Below, piece after piece: positions 10,230 to 21,929 of a stretch of DNA of 64,000 nt; position 1 is the first letter of the stretch, and every line of letters starts with the position of its first letter. A model generated the notes under the pieces. It was not told where the DNA came from and did no database searches. It saw nothing but the letters and a program-made list of their open reading frames with translations. A program made the position numbers and the translations under genes. Source of the stretch: Papaver somniferum (lineage: Eukaryota; Streptophyta; Magnoliopsida; Ranunculales; Papaveraceae); assembly GCF_003573695.1 (NCBI RefSeq), contig NC_039359.1, forward strand, positions 187,076,813-187,140,812. The letters are read 5' to 3'.

Positions 10230-12296
10230 TGAAAATGAGAGAGTACTAAGTACACCACAAATTTTCTTACGTGAACCTATAAGACAAATTCTTTGGATAA
10301 TCTCAAAAATCAATTTCCAAGGACAACCTAGAATGATCATTTTTAAGATCCAAATTCCACCAATAACAAGTCTTGTTTGTTTTACTTTTCAAGAACCGAA
10401 ATATACAAAGTTGACTCTTCGATTACTTTATTTTACTTTAAATATTACAAACATGATTATAATACGGAAGTAAAAAGTAAAGCATGACACATAGAAGTTT
10501 GTTAACGAGGAAAACTGCAATGTGGTGGAAAAAATTCTCGTCTAGATTGAACCCCCATATTGTATTAAGCGGCTATAAACACAAACATTCTATTATACTT
10601 AGGACTAGAATCTTGTTTCGACCGAACTAACCCTCCAAGAAATTCAGCTTCACCCATGCTCCTTATGTCTATTGGATCTCGCAAGACTCTATGCACTTGA
10701 ATCCAGTAACTTGCATCCTTTAAAAGCCTAGGAGTTGCTTGGGGCGAAGAGAAAACTTTTAGTTGTTCTACCTCCAATAGAACACCTATTTGATTTTCAT
10801 TTAGAATTCTTTTGTTTTCATTGAAGAATTACTAGGTAAAAAATAGATACTTAAACAAACTAGTAGAATTAGGGTTTATGCTCTTCAAAACATATAGAGA
10901 TAGATAATTGATTCTACAAAAAGATCAACTATAAAAATTCTAGATATATCTTGCTAAACTTCTTAAGACTTTTGTGTGACACCTTATTGGAAGTTTACTT
11001 TCTAATCTAGATTTCGAACAACTAGTGTTGATATACGATGTTAGTTTGAAATCTATCAAATCTAGGGTTTATGATAAACAATCCTTGGATGTACTTATAA
11101 CAAAATAAAAGGACCTTAGAATATAAAAGAATTATTATAATCAGCTAGATACATGTTCCATAACTACCAACGAAGAAGATTGCTAACTCGTGTTGTACGA
11201 TCCCCAAGTAAAGTCTTCAAAGTATAATTCTTGTTCATGTAAAATAGAAGTAGTGGAAAAAAACCTTAGAATAGACACACATATGGATGGTTTGTGTATC
11301 TACATGAATCCTATTTTTATTGTGAATGATCAGGGCTACGTTGCTTGCATTCAAAGCAGGTTCGCGAACTAGTTTTCTTGTTCACAAACTACTTTGATTC
11401 GAAGCAATCTCAATGTTTCCTAGAACAAGTTTTATCCTTAGATATAAAACAAGTTTGTTTCCTTAGTTTGAACATTTCTTACATTGAGAGTCTTTCCTAA
11501 GTTGTACAATATTATTTTAGATAATTAGATAAATAATTACTATCATAAATTGTATTTTATCAAGTTGTAATTTTCTCTTAATAAGATAAGATTAGTTAAA
11601 ACTTAGCTTAGGAAGGAACAAAATATCACAGTTTAGAAACTAGACAAACACGATAATAGATTGCGTGTCGAAGAGTAGCCACCTTGTCTATGAGAAAAAA
11701 CATTAAAAACTCGACTAAAAGAAGACTTTAAACACATTTTTCATGTTGAGTTCCATGGTTCTTTAATTCGCAAACTGTAACAAAAAATAAATAATCAGGA
11801 ACCTTCTCTCTCATAAATCCCTATATCAACTTTTAGCCACACGTTTTCATCTTTAGTATTTCACTCATAACTTCTTCATCATACAATTGAGTATTTCTTG
11901 GCTCGTTGAGTTCATATTTTCATTTATTACAAATATAGACCTTTCTAAATTCAATGGTCTCCCTCACTAAATTCTTAGGTTCAACTCTCCTCGGGTATAT
12001 ACACAAATGTATATTTGCCGTCATAGAAATTGTTCCAAAGAGTGAGCACTTTAGAATAAATAAGATTTCTAAACAAAATAAGTATTAATTGAAGTCCTAG
12101 TTAATCTCTTTGAATGATTATCGATATTCAATCTTCAAGGGTTATTTGGTGAATTTTAATACTCAACTACCTAATATAATCCTAGTCCGAAACTGACTTT
12201 AGTAGACTTAAATCAAGTAATAGTTTTAGTAAACTAACATTGACAACAAGCTTAACATACCAATACTTGTAGGTTCAACCAAGCAATGCTCTAACA
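10230..12296 (-). repeat. Second copia 5' LTR, about 2.07 kb
   Basis: The minus strand starts TGTTAGAGCATTGCTTGG at 12296 and ends ...CTCATTTTCA at 10230. It is a diverged relative of the LTR at 6323-9148: both ends match, as does internal text such as TGACTCTTCGA and ACATACCAA. No partner 3' LTR is in the window apart from, possibly, the inverted scrap at 9152. Confidence 0.75.
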
Positions 12297-13070
12297 ACTA
12301 TTTATCTTGAGTGATTATGGGTTTGACATTAGAGAAATGCCATGCTTTATAATCGACCGATGTGGACATTCACGTTAACCGGTTGTACCAAAAAAGAACA
12401 ATAAAACATGTCAATTTCTTCATCACATAATCGGGCGATATGAATACTGTTTCCATCGATCTTCTGTTGATGTTCTTAGACTACGAGGAACATCAAGAAC
12501 ATTCGGTCAAAATGAGCATGAAATCGACCGATTAATATAGGAGTCAGTCAACGTGAATATAAACATAACTGATTCTGGTTAAACACAGAAAACCTAAATT
12601 CTAATTCTTTTTTAAATTTTATGAGTTTGTGCATGTTGATAAAACTTAATTAAGATGAATGGGTTGATAAAAAAGTACCTTTTTGAGAAATTTGTTCTGC
12701 TTGTATTGCACTTAGGGTTCTTCATCTTTCGTAACCATTTTCTTATTCGATTGTTATTTCGAATCGCTTCCGTACCTTCGGGATCACTTTCACCAGGTAG
12801 AGTACTTCCACTGATTTGCTTTCTTTCTTTGTCATCGTAGTGATACATGACAAAAAAAATGATTAATCGGCTTTTGAATCGTCGATGTTTTAGTTTGGCA
12901 ATGAAAACAAAGGGGAGAAAAGAGGAAAATAGAAGAGAAGAATCGGTTGATAGAGACTCTGTCACGGAAATGAAAATATATTAGAGTAATAGGTATTAAT
13001 ATAGGATAATTTAGTAGTTTCACCCATTTAGACACTCCACATCCCATTCAGTGGGAGAAAAATATTATAG
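12297..13070 (-). mobile_element. Hairpin-rich element A (one terminus at about 13,070)
   Basis: Reverse-complemented, 12980-13070 aligns with the left end of element B at 16856-16965. Both give TTGAGGCCTA, an AT-rich gap, then GGG(A)T..GG.GTGTCTAAA...TG.GAAA.TAC. The interior (12345-12565) carries several ATCGACCGAT/ATCGGTCGA-type words in both orientations separated by 15-40 bp. The other end is lost at the copia LTR at 12296. Minor open frames (for example 12612-12965) lack motifs and I do not call them genes. Confidence 0.55.
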
Positions 13071-13391
13071 GCCTCAAGTTTTAAAAGGATACACTTTCTA
13101 CTTACCAAATCTCGTGAGTCATACGAGAATCTCTTACTATGTAGACAATTCTAAAGAAATACTTTTTTCGTTCATTTATTATTTTGTTCTTTGCTTTTTC
13201 TAGTTTGTAACAAAAAGTTTATCATGATACAATTGTTTTATTTATGTTAAACTAACCAATCCATTTATACCAAAAAAACTTATTACATAGTGACTTTCAA
13301 GAAAAATTTTATCAAATAGCACACTTGTTGATACCAAATATATCATCAATAATTAAAAAAAAAAAAAAACTTACTTAGTTAGTTAGAACTG
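13071..13391. other. AT-rich spacer, nothing recognised
   Basis: This unassigned AT-rich sequence includes a 14-base A run near 13,357. Before the LINE inserted, this spacer and element B would have been contiguous. Confidence 0.5.
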
Positions 13392-13404
13392 AAATATGTT
13401 TGTC
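13392..13404. repeat. LINE-1 target-site duplication, left copy
   Basis: AAATATGTTTGTC immediately precedes the LINE's T-run. The right copy at 16829-16841 is AAATATATTTGTC, one mismatch in 13. Confidence 0.85.
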
Positions 13405-16400
13405 TTTTTTTTTTTTGCTAAGAAACACACCATGGCATTAACAAAGAAGAGAATTACAAACATCAGATAGGTTCACCTTCCTTATCAAAGAGTTTAATAA
13501 GGAAGGGATGGAGACCCAAAGACCTTTTAGACTATTTGTTCTAGCTCGACGTGCAAGTCGATCCTCTAAAAAATTATCTAGACGCTTAACATACACAGTT
13601 TTTAAGGAAATACACTTAGATAATAAATACCGACATTGTTCAAGAAGATCACCGCTCCGCCACTCTATATTACAGCTGACTCCATTAACAAAATGCACCA
13701 GTTGGAGACAGTCACTAACAAGAACAACTTTGGAGAGCTTCATCTCTTCTGCCCAAGTATTGCCAAAATTAGATTAGCAGCTTCAGCACCTACCGCATCT
13801 GAAATCAATCCAAAGTCAGCTCTCGAACTTCTTACATTTCCTGCACAATCACACCAGATGACACCCATTCCCATTTTAAAATCTTTAAAGGAACCATCAA
13901 TAAAAATGAAATGATCCACTTCAGCAGACATTATTTTAATATCTTTACAAATAACATAGGGACAGTGCTGGAGAGCAATTTAAGAGTAAATCATTCGCTT
14001 AGTATCCAAAATAACACGGGGCAGGTCAATCGATTTCTTCTTAAAGAGCACATCACACCTCAACTTCCAAATACACCACATCAATATAGCACCAACAGAA
14101 GGCCATGAAACTTTATAAGGAGAAGCAGCAAAATCAGGACTATGCCAATACAAAATAAATCATCAATCCATTCCATATCAGTTAAAATCAGGTGTTGTAA
14201 AGATATTCCAAACCAAACATGAGCAGCAATAGGGCATTCAATAAACAAGTGCATAATTGTTTCTTCTTTATTATGACATAAGGGACACAAGACATCAATC
14301 TCCTGGTTATACAACTGAAGCAATGTATTCACAGGGAGCACATGAGCAAATATTTTCCACAAAAAGAACTTGATTTTCGGTAAGCAATAAATACCCCAAA
14401 CTTTTCTCCAAAATCCAGAAACCTCAGACGAAATTATATCATTCACAAATATTATATAAGCTGAATTAACTGTAACTTGTCGTCCTTTGTGTGAGCCCAC
14501 ATTAAAGAATCATTGTGACTGGGATTTAATCTAATAGATTTAATTCTAGTAACAATCTCTTGCGGAAAAAGAGTAGAAAGCAGGTTATAGTTCCAGCAGT
14601 TATTATGAGAGTCAATTAGTTCATTAACATACGTATAATTACTTTGCGAAGGATGAGAAGACGACTGAGGGTTACTATAACCTGGAATCCAGATTGAATT
14701 CCAGATATTGGTAGAAGCCCCCTTATTAATTTTTACAACAGAGTTAGACTTGAAGAATCATAACCCATTTACAATACCTTTCCAGATCCAGGAAGAAGAG
14801 TCAGCAGCCATGTCTATCTCCAACAAATTCTGATTTGGAAAGTATTTATCTTTAAGAAAGGAAGCAAGTAAAATATTTGGGTTTTTCAAGATTCTCCAGC
14901 CAAGTTTACATATGAAGACTTTGTTAGTAGCATGAGTATTCCTAATACCTAAACCACCACTTAATTTAGATTTACCTATATCCCCCAAGAACGAAAATAT
15001 GTGGCGTGTTTAGGATTCCTTTTAGACCACCAAAATGTTCTCTGAGTGGTATCAATTTTAGAAGTGACAGACTTAGGAAGAGGAAAACATGCCATATGAT
15101 AAACAACTAAGGAAGATAACACATGCTTAGTGACAACTGTTCTTCCAGCAACATTGAGATTTGTCTTCTTAGTATAACTTAACCTAAAGCAAAAATTGTC
15201 AATGAGAAACTTGAAAGATTTTGTTTTATCTTTCCCAATAAACAACGGAGTACCTAAGTATTTTTCAAAACTACTAAGAAATTTCATTTTAAGAGTTTTG
15301 GATAAGATTTTAATATGCCTATGATGCATTTTATCACTAGTAATGAAACCTGACTTATCAAAATTAATCGCATGACCTGAGGCTTTAGCAAAGATATTTA
15401 TAATCTTTAAAACATTTCTAGCATAAGTGACAGAAGCTTTGGCAAACAACATATAATCATCGGCAAAAAAAAGATGAGAAATAGATGGACCATTCTTCTT
15501 GAATTTGAAGCCCTAAATCAAATTTTTCTCTTCAGCTTTCAGAAGCAATTGAGACAGAACTTCCATGCAAAGAATGAAGATATAAGGCGAAAGACAATCA
15601 CCCTGCCTAATATCCCTAGAAGGAAGGAAAGTTGCACCAGGAGTACCATTAACCAGAACCGAATAAGAAACCATACTAATGCATTGATATATCATTTGAC
15701 ACCAGTCATCTGAAATACCTAACTTTTTGAAAACAACAAGAATGAAAGACCATCCTAGTATATCAAAGGCTTTAGAAAGATCAAGCTTTATAGCAATATG
15801 ACCATTTTTAGTTTTTTTTTTCTTTTTAAAAGAATGTAGAATTTCATGGGTGATGATTATGTTATCATGAATCTGCCTATTGGCAACAAATGCTGACTGA
15901 TAAGGAGATATCAAAGTGTCTAAGATTGGTTTCAAATGATTGGTTAATATTTTAGAAATGATTTTTTACATAGTATTAGATAAACTAATGCGTCTGAAAT
16001 CATGAGGAGAGGAAGGATTCTTAACCTTGGGAATTAAAGTTATAAAAATACAATTTGACTGCTTAAGGAGAAACTTATTTTTGAAGAAACTCTGCACATG
16101 AGAGATAATTTCATCCTGGAAAATGTCCCATTTATCCTTAAAGAAACCAGCCGGTAACCCATCAGGTCCCTGAGAACTCCAAGGAGCTAAAGTATTGACA
16201 GTATCCTCAATTTCCTTAATCGAAGGAATGGAAGTTACAGAGAAGTTTTTAAGTCCTTAGAAATAATGGGACTAACAGACTTAAGAGCTTCCTCAATATC
16301 ATTATGACCAGGGTTGGAGGAAGTAAAGATTGACTTAAAATGTTTAGTAAGTAACTCAACAACTTGATCTCTATTTTCTAACCAATTTCCCTGATTATCT

Positions 16401-16828
16401 CTTATTGTGTGAATGGTATTATACATGTTTCTAAGTTTCACAGTATTATGAAAGAAGTGAGTATTCCTATCATAAAGGGTGAAGTAGTTTATTCTGGATT
16501 TTTGCTTATAAAAACAATGTTCAATTTCATACCAATAGTCAAGTTGTTTGGAGTAGCTAAGGATATATCCATCAATCTGAGGAGAGTAAGGCATGGCTTG
16601 AAGCTTTTCTAACTTAGCATTTAATCTACCTATAGTGGTTTTAATATGCCCAAAAGAATTGATGTCCCACTTGATTAAATCAATCTTCACATTATTGAGT
16701 TTGTTAACAACCACAAAACTAGGAGAACCATTTACCCTTTTAGACCAAGAGCAATGCAGAATGTCTTTGAACTCAGGATTTAATTGGCAACATCTAAAGA
16801 ACTTATAAGGAATATTGTAATTCCCACA
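13405..16828 (-). mobile_element. 5'-truncated plant LINE (L1-type with RNase H)
   Basis: A T-run at 13405-13416 is the poly(A) tail of a minus-strand LINE. The element ends at 16828, where the target-site duplication recurs. What remains is ORF2 from just before the RT onward. ORF1 and the endonuclease are missing, as expected for incomplete target-primed reverse transcription. Homology to the second LINE (21.8-46.6 kb) runs the whole length, and the two truncation points lie close together in the element. Confidence 0.9.
13438..16714 (-). pseudogene. LINE ORF2 remnant: RT, zf-RVT, RNase H
   Basis: Read on the minus strand in several frames. 16714-16235 is the pre-RT linker (ending near ISKDLKTSL). 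15935-15513 is the RT fingers/palm, with SAFVANRQIHDNI, KLDLSKAFD and RQGDCLSPYIF. The catalytic FADD box is intact at 15467-15456. 15452-14976 and 14988-14758 are thumb and connection, with NLNVAGRTVVTKHVLSS, HMACFPLPK and GGLGIRN. 14500-14081 holds the zf-RVT zinc-binding region (CPLCHNKEETIMHLFIECP). 13931-13438 is RNase H (FIDGSFKDF, then VSDCLQLVHFVNG). Frame changes and stops between these blocks make the gene non-functional. The product would have reverse-transcribed LINE RNA at nicked chromosomal DNA. Confidence 0.85.
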
Positions 16829-16841
16829 AAATATATTTGTC
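16829..16841. repeat. LINE-1 target-site duplication, right copy
   Basis: AAATATATTTGTC matches the left copy at 13392-13404 with one mismatch and defines the 5' end of the inserted LINE. Confidence 0.85.
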
Positions 16842-16855
16842 TACCTCCCTAGTTT

Positions 16856-17974
16856 GAGGCCTACACATATTATTTGAGACTTATCATTTTCTTCACCCAC
16901 CTACATTAAGGGGATAAGGGGTGTCTAAACTATGTGAAAGTACCAAGTTACCCTCACTATTAAAACAGAATCCTAAGCCTTATCCTTTTAGATTTTAAAC
17001 CTATTCAATTCCTCTGAAAACTAAAATCTATTCAAATCATTTCCCTCACAAACTAAAATTAAAACCTAACTTCATCAATCGATTCTAACTACATTGATCG
17101 ATTTAAAAATTGAATAAAATAAAATTATACATAGTCGATTGCAACCCATTACTCTTAATCATACTTGTGATTGATTTATCATTTATCTATTTTAAAATTG
17201 AAAATTGTAAACAATCTTGGGTTACTGTGTTTAACCATAATCGATCGACGTCCATGTCCATATTTAATGATTCCTATGATAACCGGTCAATGTTCATGAC
17301 CACGTCAACTGATTTATTTATATGTGTTTTCTGGTTGAAGAACATTTAGCCAGAATCGGTCGATGTTCATGCCCATATCGACCGAGTCTGGTATATAAGA
17401 AATGCCCATTTTTCAGTATGTTTTTTTGTTGTTGCTAGAATCGGATTATGTGAGTGGCACATAAACCGATTATATAGCCTTTTCTTAACTGTTAAGCCCA
17501 TAATCCGTTCATGTAAATATCCACACAAACCAATTCTTGGTGAAAAATGCGCAACCTTTTTGTATAGTTTCTACCTAGAATCGGTTTTTTATGAGCACTT
17601 GTATGGACCGATTATTTTAGTGCAGTGTTAGGAATCAGTCTATGTGTAAATCGTGCTTATCTATTCTTACAATCAGGCTATGTGTAATATGCAACGATTA
17701 TGGGTGTTCTTCGCGAACTAAAACATCAGCCAAGAATCGGTCTACAGGTGCATGAACATCCGCCGAATTTTTTTCATGTTTTGATGATGAATTAAGATCG
17801 GCTGATTTCTAGTTTAACAAAATTAAACATCTCTTAATTAACTGACTTAACACTAATTAATTAGAGACACATTAACCGATAAGTAAAATAATTGATTAAG
17901 GAATTTCCTGTTTTACTTTAATTTTTTATTATTTTTATCTTCTAGTGGTAGACCTCAAATAATATGTGTAGGTC
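16856..17974 (+). mobile_element. Hairpin-rich element B with 19-bp inverted termini
   Basis: CCTACACATATTATTTGAG near 16,864 recurs inverted near 17,953-17,971, giving terminal inverted repeats around about 1.1 kb. The interior has no credible gene. From about 17,060 to 17,880 it holds many ATCGGT/ACCGAT and ATCGAT words arranged as short hairpins, for example arms TCGGTCGAT (17356-17364) and ATCGACCGA (17377-17385). I found no clear target-site duplication. It looks like a non-autonomous DNA transposon related to element A. Confidence 0.55.
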
Positions 17975-19120
17975 ATAGATGGACAAGAAAAGAAAAAAAA
18001 ATCCACCTAAAGATGGACAAGAAAAATAAAATAACACAAGGGTGTGATATGGTCAATTCATGTTTGTCATTCACACATTGACCATCAATGTGGGGAGAAT
18101 TTCATAAAGATTTGTTGTAATTGAATTTGGGGTTTTAGCAACAAACAAATGCTTCCTTCAGAAATTATCATTATTAAGCTGTCAAAGCAAAATATAGTTA
18201 TAATAAGAAATTTACAGTTTTAATTAGTAAATTTAATCAGATTAATTAGATATTTTACCAAAATTCAGGATTTAATTTTTATAATTATCTTCCAAATTTA
18301 AGTTACTCTGTTTCATCAGAGTTCTTTTCTTATTTCTTTAGGAAAGCAACAGCCCACCATTTCTGATGAAAGATGTGGTCATGAAATTCAACATAACATC
18401 ACAACAACGTTGAATCTGTTTTTAACCGTCACTCTACTCTTTAGATCCATTCCCAGGTCAGTATATATATTTCATTTTTACTAAAATAAATAAATAATAA
18501 TAATTTTTTTTTTTTTTTTTTTTTTTGTTGCTCTTACATTTTAATTTATTTGTGTCTTTATTTTTGGGCAAAATCCTTTATTCTTGTCTAGTTTTAACAT
18601 TTATCAATCCTGGGTTCAAGTTTGTTTCAGAAAAAAAAATACCAGTTTCTGATCAAGATTGTTTAATAGGTATTTTCTGTCCTACCTAAAAAAAACTTTT
18701 TATTTTGATGCTTATACTCTACATTTCTTGTTAGTGAACCATCTATACAAATGCTATTATGTTTTTTAATATTTTGAATTAAATTTGGTAGGGGTTTTTT
18801 CTCGTTATTAGTAGTTTCAGGTTCGGTAACTAGTTCTTGGTTTCGCAAAAGTTTTATGCTTTTCTATTGAAATCACTCATTCTGTTAGTTTGTTAGAAAT
18901 TGGTGTTCTTTTCTTTTTTGCTTTTCTTCAGTCTTATACTAATTCAGAACCCTCATTTGAAGCTGACAGAAAAACATGAAACTGACAGTCGGATAGTTGG
19001 ATTAGTAGTGTCTTCAAAATTTTGGTCCAAAGGTGAAAGCTTTCATCATTAATGAGTTCAATTCTGTATGTATAACTCTTTTTTTGATTTGAATTGCAGT
19101 AACATAATCAGATTTGAGAT
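17975..19120 (+). other. Upstream region and probable 5' UTR intron of the Agenet/ENT gene
   Basis: No coding sequence is seen before the ATG at 19121. A leader exon probably lies near 18,350-18,453 and ends at a possible donor (CAG followed by GTCAGTATATATAT). The intron contains a T-run at 18,505-18,526, and a good acceptor TTTGAATTGCAG ends at 19,099. A 21-bp leader then precedes the start codon. I could not choose a TATA box with confidence. Confidence 0.4.
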
Positions 19121-20892
19121 ATGAAGTTCAAACAAGGAAATAAAGTTGAGGTATTGAGAAAAGAAAAGAAAGAGTTTGAGTCCTGTTGGTATCCAGGTAA
19201 AATAATTTATATAGTTGGATCTCAATACACTGTTAGTTATAATTTGGTTCGAAACTCGAAAGGAGAACCACTTGTAGAAAATGTTTGTCGAGGAGATGTT
19301 AGACCAATACCACCACCAACAAAAAGAGACGGAGAATGGGTAATTGGTGATGTTGTTGAGGTTTTCGATCTTAGTTGCTGGAAAGCGGGGAAGATTGCAA
19401 AAGTCATGAACGGAAATCGTGTTGTTATTAGACTCGTTGGGTCAATCCGACTAAAGGAATTTCATGAGTCTAATTTACGGGTTCGACAAACTTGGCAAAA
19501 TGGGGAATGGATTGCTGCTGTGAAGGTAGATTATGAATGTCCATTGTACTTTAGTCATTTTATAGCCAATCATTTACTGCTGCTTTTATTTATTCTAGTT
19601 TAGTTCTGACGATATTAAGTTGATAATCTTTCATGTTTAGCTTCTTTCATGATTTTTGATGGAGGTAAATGTTTTGTTTGTTGCCAAAGCTTTGGTTGCA
19701 CATAATTGCATCAAACACTTTCCTAACTTGAAAAACATGCACAACTAAGCATTGGCTCGAAGTGTCTGTTGTCATTTTGTGTATCTCCATCATCCAATGA
19801 GGGCATTAGGAGACATTTGTAAGTTCAAAGTTGCTTTGAGCATGCATAATAATGTAATTTGTAAGAGGAATGCTACTTTAGGTTTGTACAATTATCTAGA
19901 TATTGGCGTAGCTATGCAGTTCAGCTGGGGGAACTCTTACTTTCGATCTTTCTGTTCCTTTACTAATATTATCTCCATCTTGCCCAAAACACTTGGGCCT
20001 GATTAAGCTAGGATCAATGTAGATGAACGTGTAATTTGTTCTTGGCATTTTCTGTTCCGACTGTGTATCAATATGGTTTTATAGCTAACATGCTGAAGTA
20101 CTGTCAAAGTCTTACATTTTATCTTTATTTGGAAGGAATGTTAACAACCTTGTAAACTGGTTACAGGGAGGTCGAGAAAGACGCGACGATAATAATGATA
20201 CTCTACGTAAGTGTTCAAGTCTTGCCCAAGGCCTTGGTAGAGGGTCCCAACAACATCTTATTCTCAAAGAACCTTCTGTAAGAGATGGAGAGGAGCAGGA
20301 AAAGTTCAAGAATCTCCAACTTATGAAGAAGTCGAAGAGAAATATTGACCTCCATTTTGAGTCAGCATTTCATGATGAAATAACTGAGATAGGTGGTAGA
20401 AAGAGAAAAGCACTCATGAAAGTGGGAAATAGTGGTCGACTTCCTAAGAAAGCTAAAATGGGTAAGAACTGCAACTATTCTTTGCATCCCTTTTCAATGC
20501 CCGTTAAGGTTGTTACTGAAGATAGCAATGAATGCTCTGTTGCTAGTTGTAGTAGTAATTATTTGCCAGATTATAAGCCCCGAAGTTGGGAAATATCATC
20601 GAAGAATGGGGATGGTAGTTGTTTTGACGATGCTGGATCAGTTTGTCCATCTATGTCTAAGAAGGACTATTTACAATCTTATGCCGACGATGAATTACCA
20701 GACGATGAAGACAATGGCGTTCATAAATTAGAGTTACATGCTTATAAATCAACTGTTCAAGCACTATATGCGTCTGGCCCATTAAGTTGGGAACAAGAAT
20801 CACTCTTAACAAATCTGCGTCTCTCTCTAAACATTTCGAACGAGGAGCACCTTCGTCAGCTGAGACAACTCTTATCTGCGCAGGTTATTTGA
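19121..20892 (+). CDS. Agenet/ENT domain protein (plant Tudor-like), two coding exons
   Basis: Coding exons are 19121-19525 and 20167-20892. The intron (GTAGAT...GTTACAG) is in phase 0, and the joined product is about 376 residues. Residues 1-65 form a first Agenet (Tudor-like) domain, with KFKQGNKVEVLRKEK, then CWYPGKI and YTVSY. Residues 72-135 form a second (WVIGDVVEVFD, CWKAGKIAKVMNG, RLVGSIRLKEF). The middle is basic and low in complexity, with nuclear-type clusters (MKKSKRN, GRKRKALMK, RLPKKAKMGK). The last 55 residues match an ENT domain (LELHAYKSTVQALYASGPLSWEQESLLTNLRLSLNI, given here as its ends LELHAYKS and LRLSLNI). Agenet pairs read methylated histones or bind RNA in plant nuclear proteins; the exact ligand here is unknown. 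Length and domain order resemble the Arabidopsis Tudor-like proteins At4g32440/At5g20030, from memory. A possible donor overlaps the final codons (GCAG/GTTATT), so a downstream exon cannot be excluded. No lesions seen. Confidence 0.88.
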
Positions 20893-21826
20893 TTTCATTA
20901 TTCCCCTAACAGGTACACTTTAAGGGTTAACGTCGAAAATCAAACTAAATTAGTGGAAACAACTACCCTTTCATACTGATTTGCGAGTTTTTTTGTGAAA
21001 AAGGAGGAAACCCTTGAACAGGAACGAGAGCAGAGTTACATTTTCAATTACATTCGAGAAGAAATTTAGGCAGACAATTTTGGGTTGTCTTTCAAATGTA
21101 AATATACATGTAGATGAGGTGTTTCAGTAAAGCCAAATAAGGTAATGTAGTTTTTCAGATGATTATTGCCACTCTTTATCTTTTTTTTTTCAATAGTATC
21201 ATCAGTGCACATTGCAACTCTACTATGTAATTGTTATCCCAATAGGAATTACAAGCTTGCATGATTTTCAGTCTTGTTTTGTCATGAATTTGGTCGCCAA
21301 CCATATTCTTATACCTATCAATATCCCATCCCGTAACACCTTCTATTCTACCAGAAATAACATATTCAGAACCCTGCACAATTATCAAATTTGAAGTTGG
21401 TCAGCAACAACCGAACGTGTTTCATGTACTTTCAAAGGCTCAAACAAGTTTTCTAGTTGTACCAAATGCAAGAAGTTTTCTGATAAAAGGAAAAAGAAAA
21501 TAAAAAGCCATATCTTATGTTTACTCTTGCCACCACGCATAACTAATACTTCCAGCACTAGTTTATCCGGCATTTAGGAAAGGGTTTTTGTTTGTTTTTT
21601 CCTAGGCTACCAAAGAATATATAGTCATTTTCAAATGCTAATCTTAGCGTTCAAACATAGCATATTATACTACTTATTTTGGGTTGAAACGAAAAAGTAA
21701 TAATAACACTTATAAGGAAGCAGAGGTGGTATCATTTAGCTTTGACTGCCTCCATTGCTGGCAAAATTGTATATTTGGCATGGTCGTGGTACACATAGGA
21801 CCTTATAAGTTTGAGCTAGTTTCTAC
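20893..21826. other. 3' flank of the Agenet/ENT gene, no further gene recognised
   Basis: The first about 250 bp are probably 3' UTR. Minus-strand open frames at 21176-21388 (GSEYVISGRIEGVTGWDIDRY) and 21385-21573 (MPDKLVLEVLVMRGGKSKHK) could be exon scraps of an unrecognised gene, but they show no family signature. The stretch ends at the T-run of the next LINE. Confidence 0.4.
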
Positions 21827-21929
21827 TTTTTTTTTTTTTTGTTGTTGGTAAGAAACACACTATATATTAAGCAAGAAGAGAATTACAAACTTCCACTAGA
21901 GGTTCCTTCTAACTAGAGTGTCCAAAAAG

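Noticed and set aside
12612..13047. Frames in element A, including a hydrophobic N-terminus-like one
   Set aside because: AT-rich chance frames in a hairpin-rich non-coding element.
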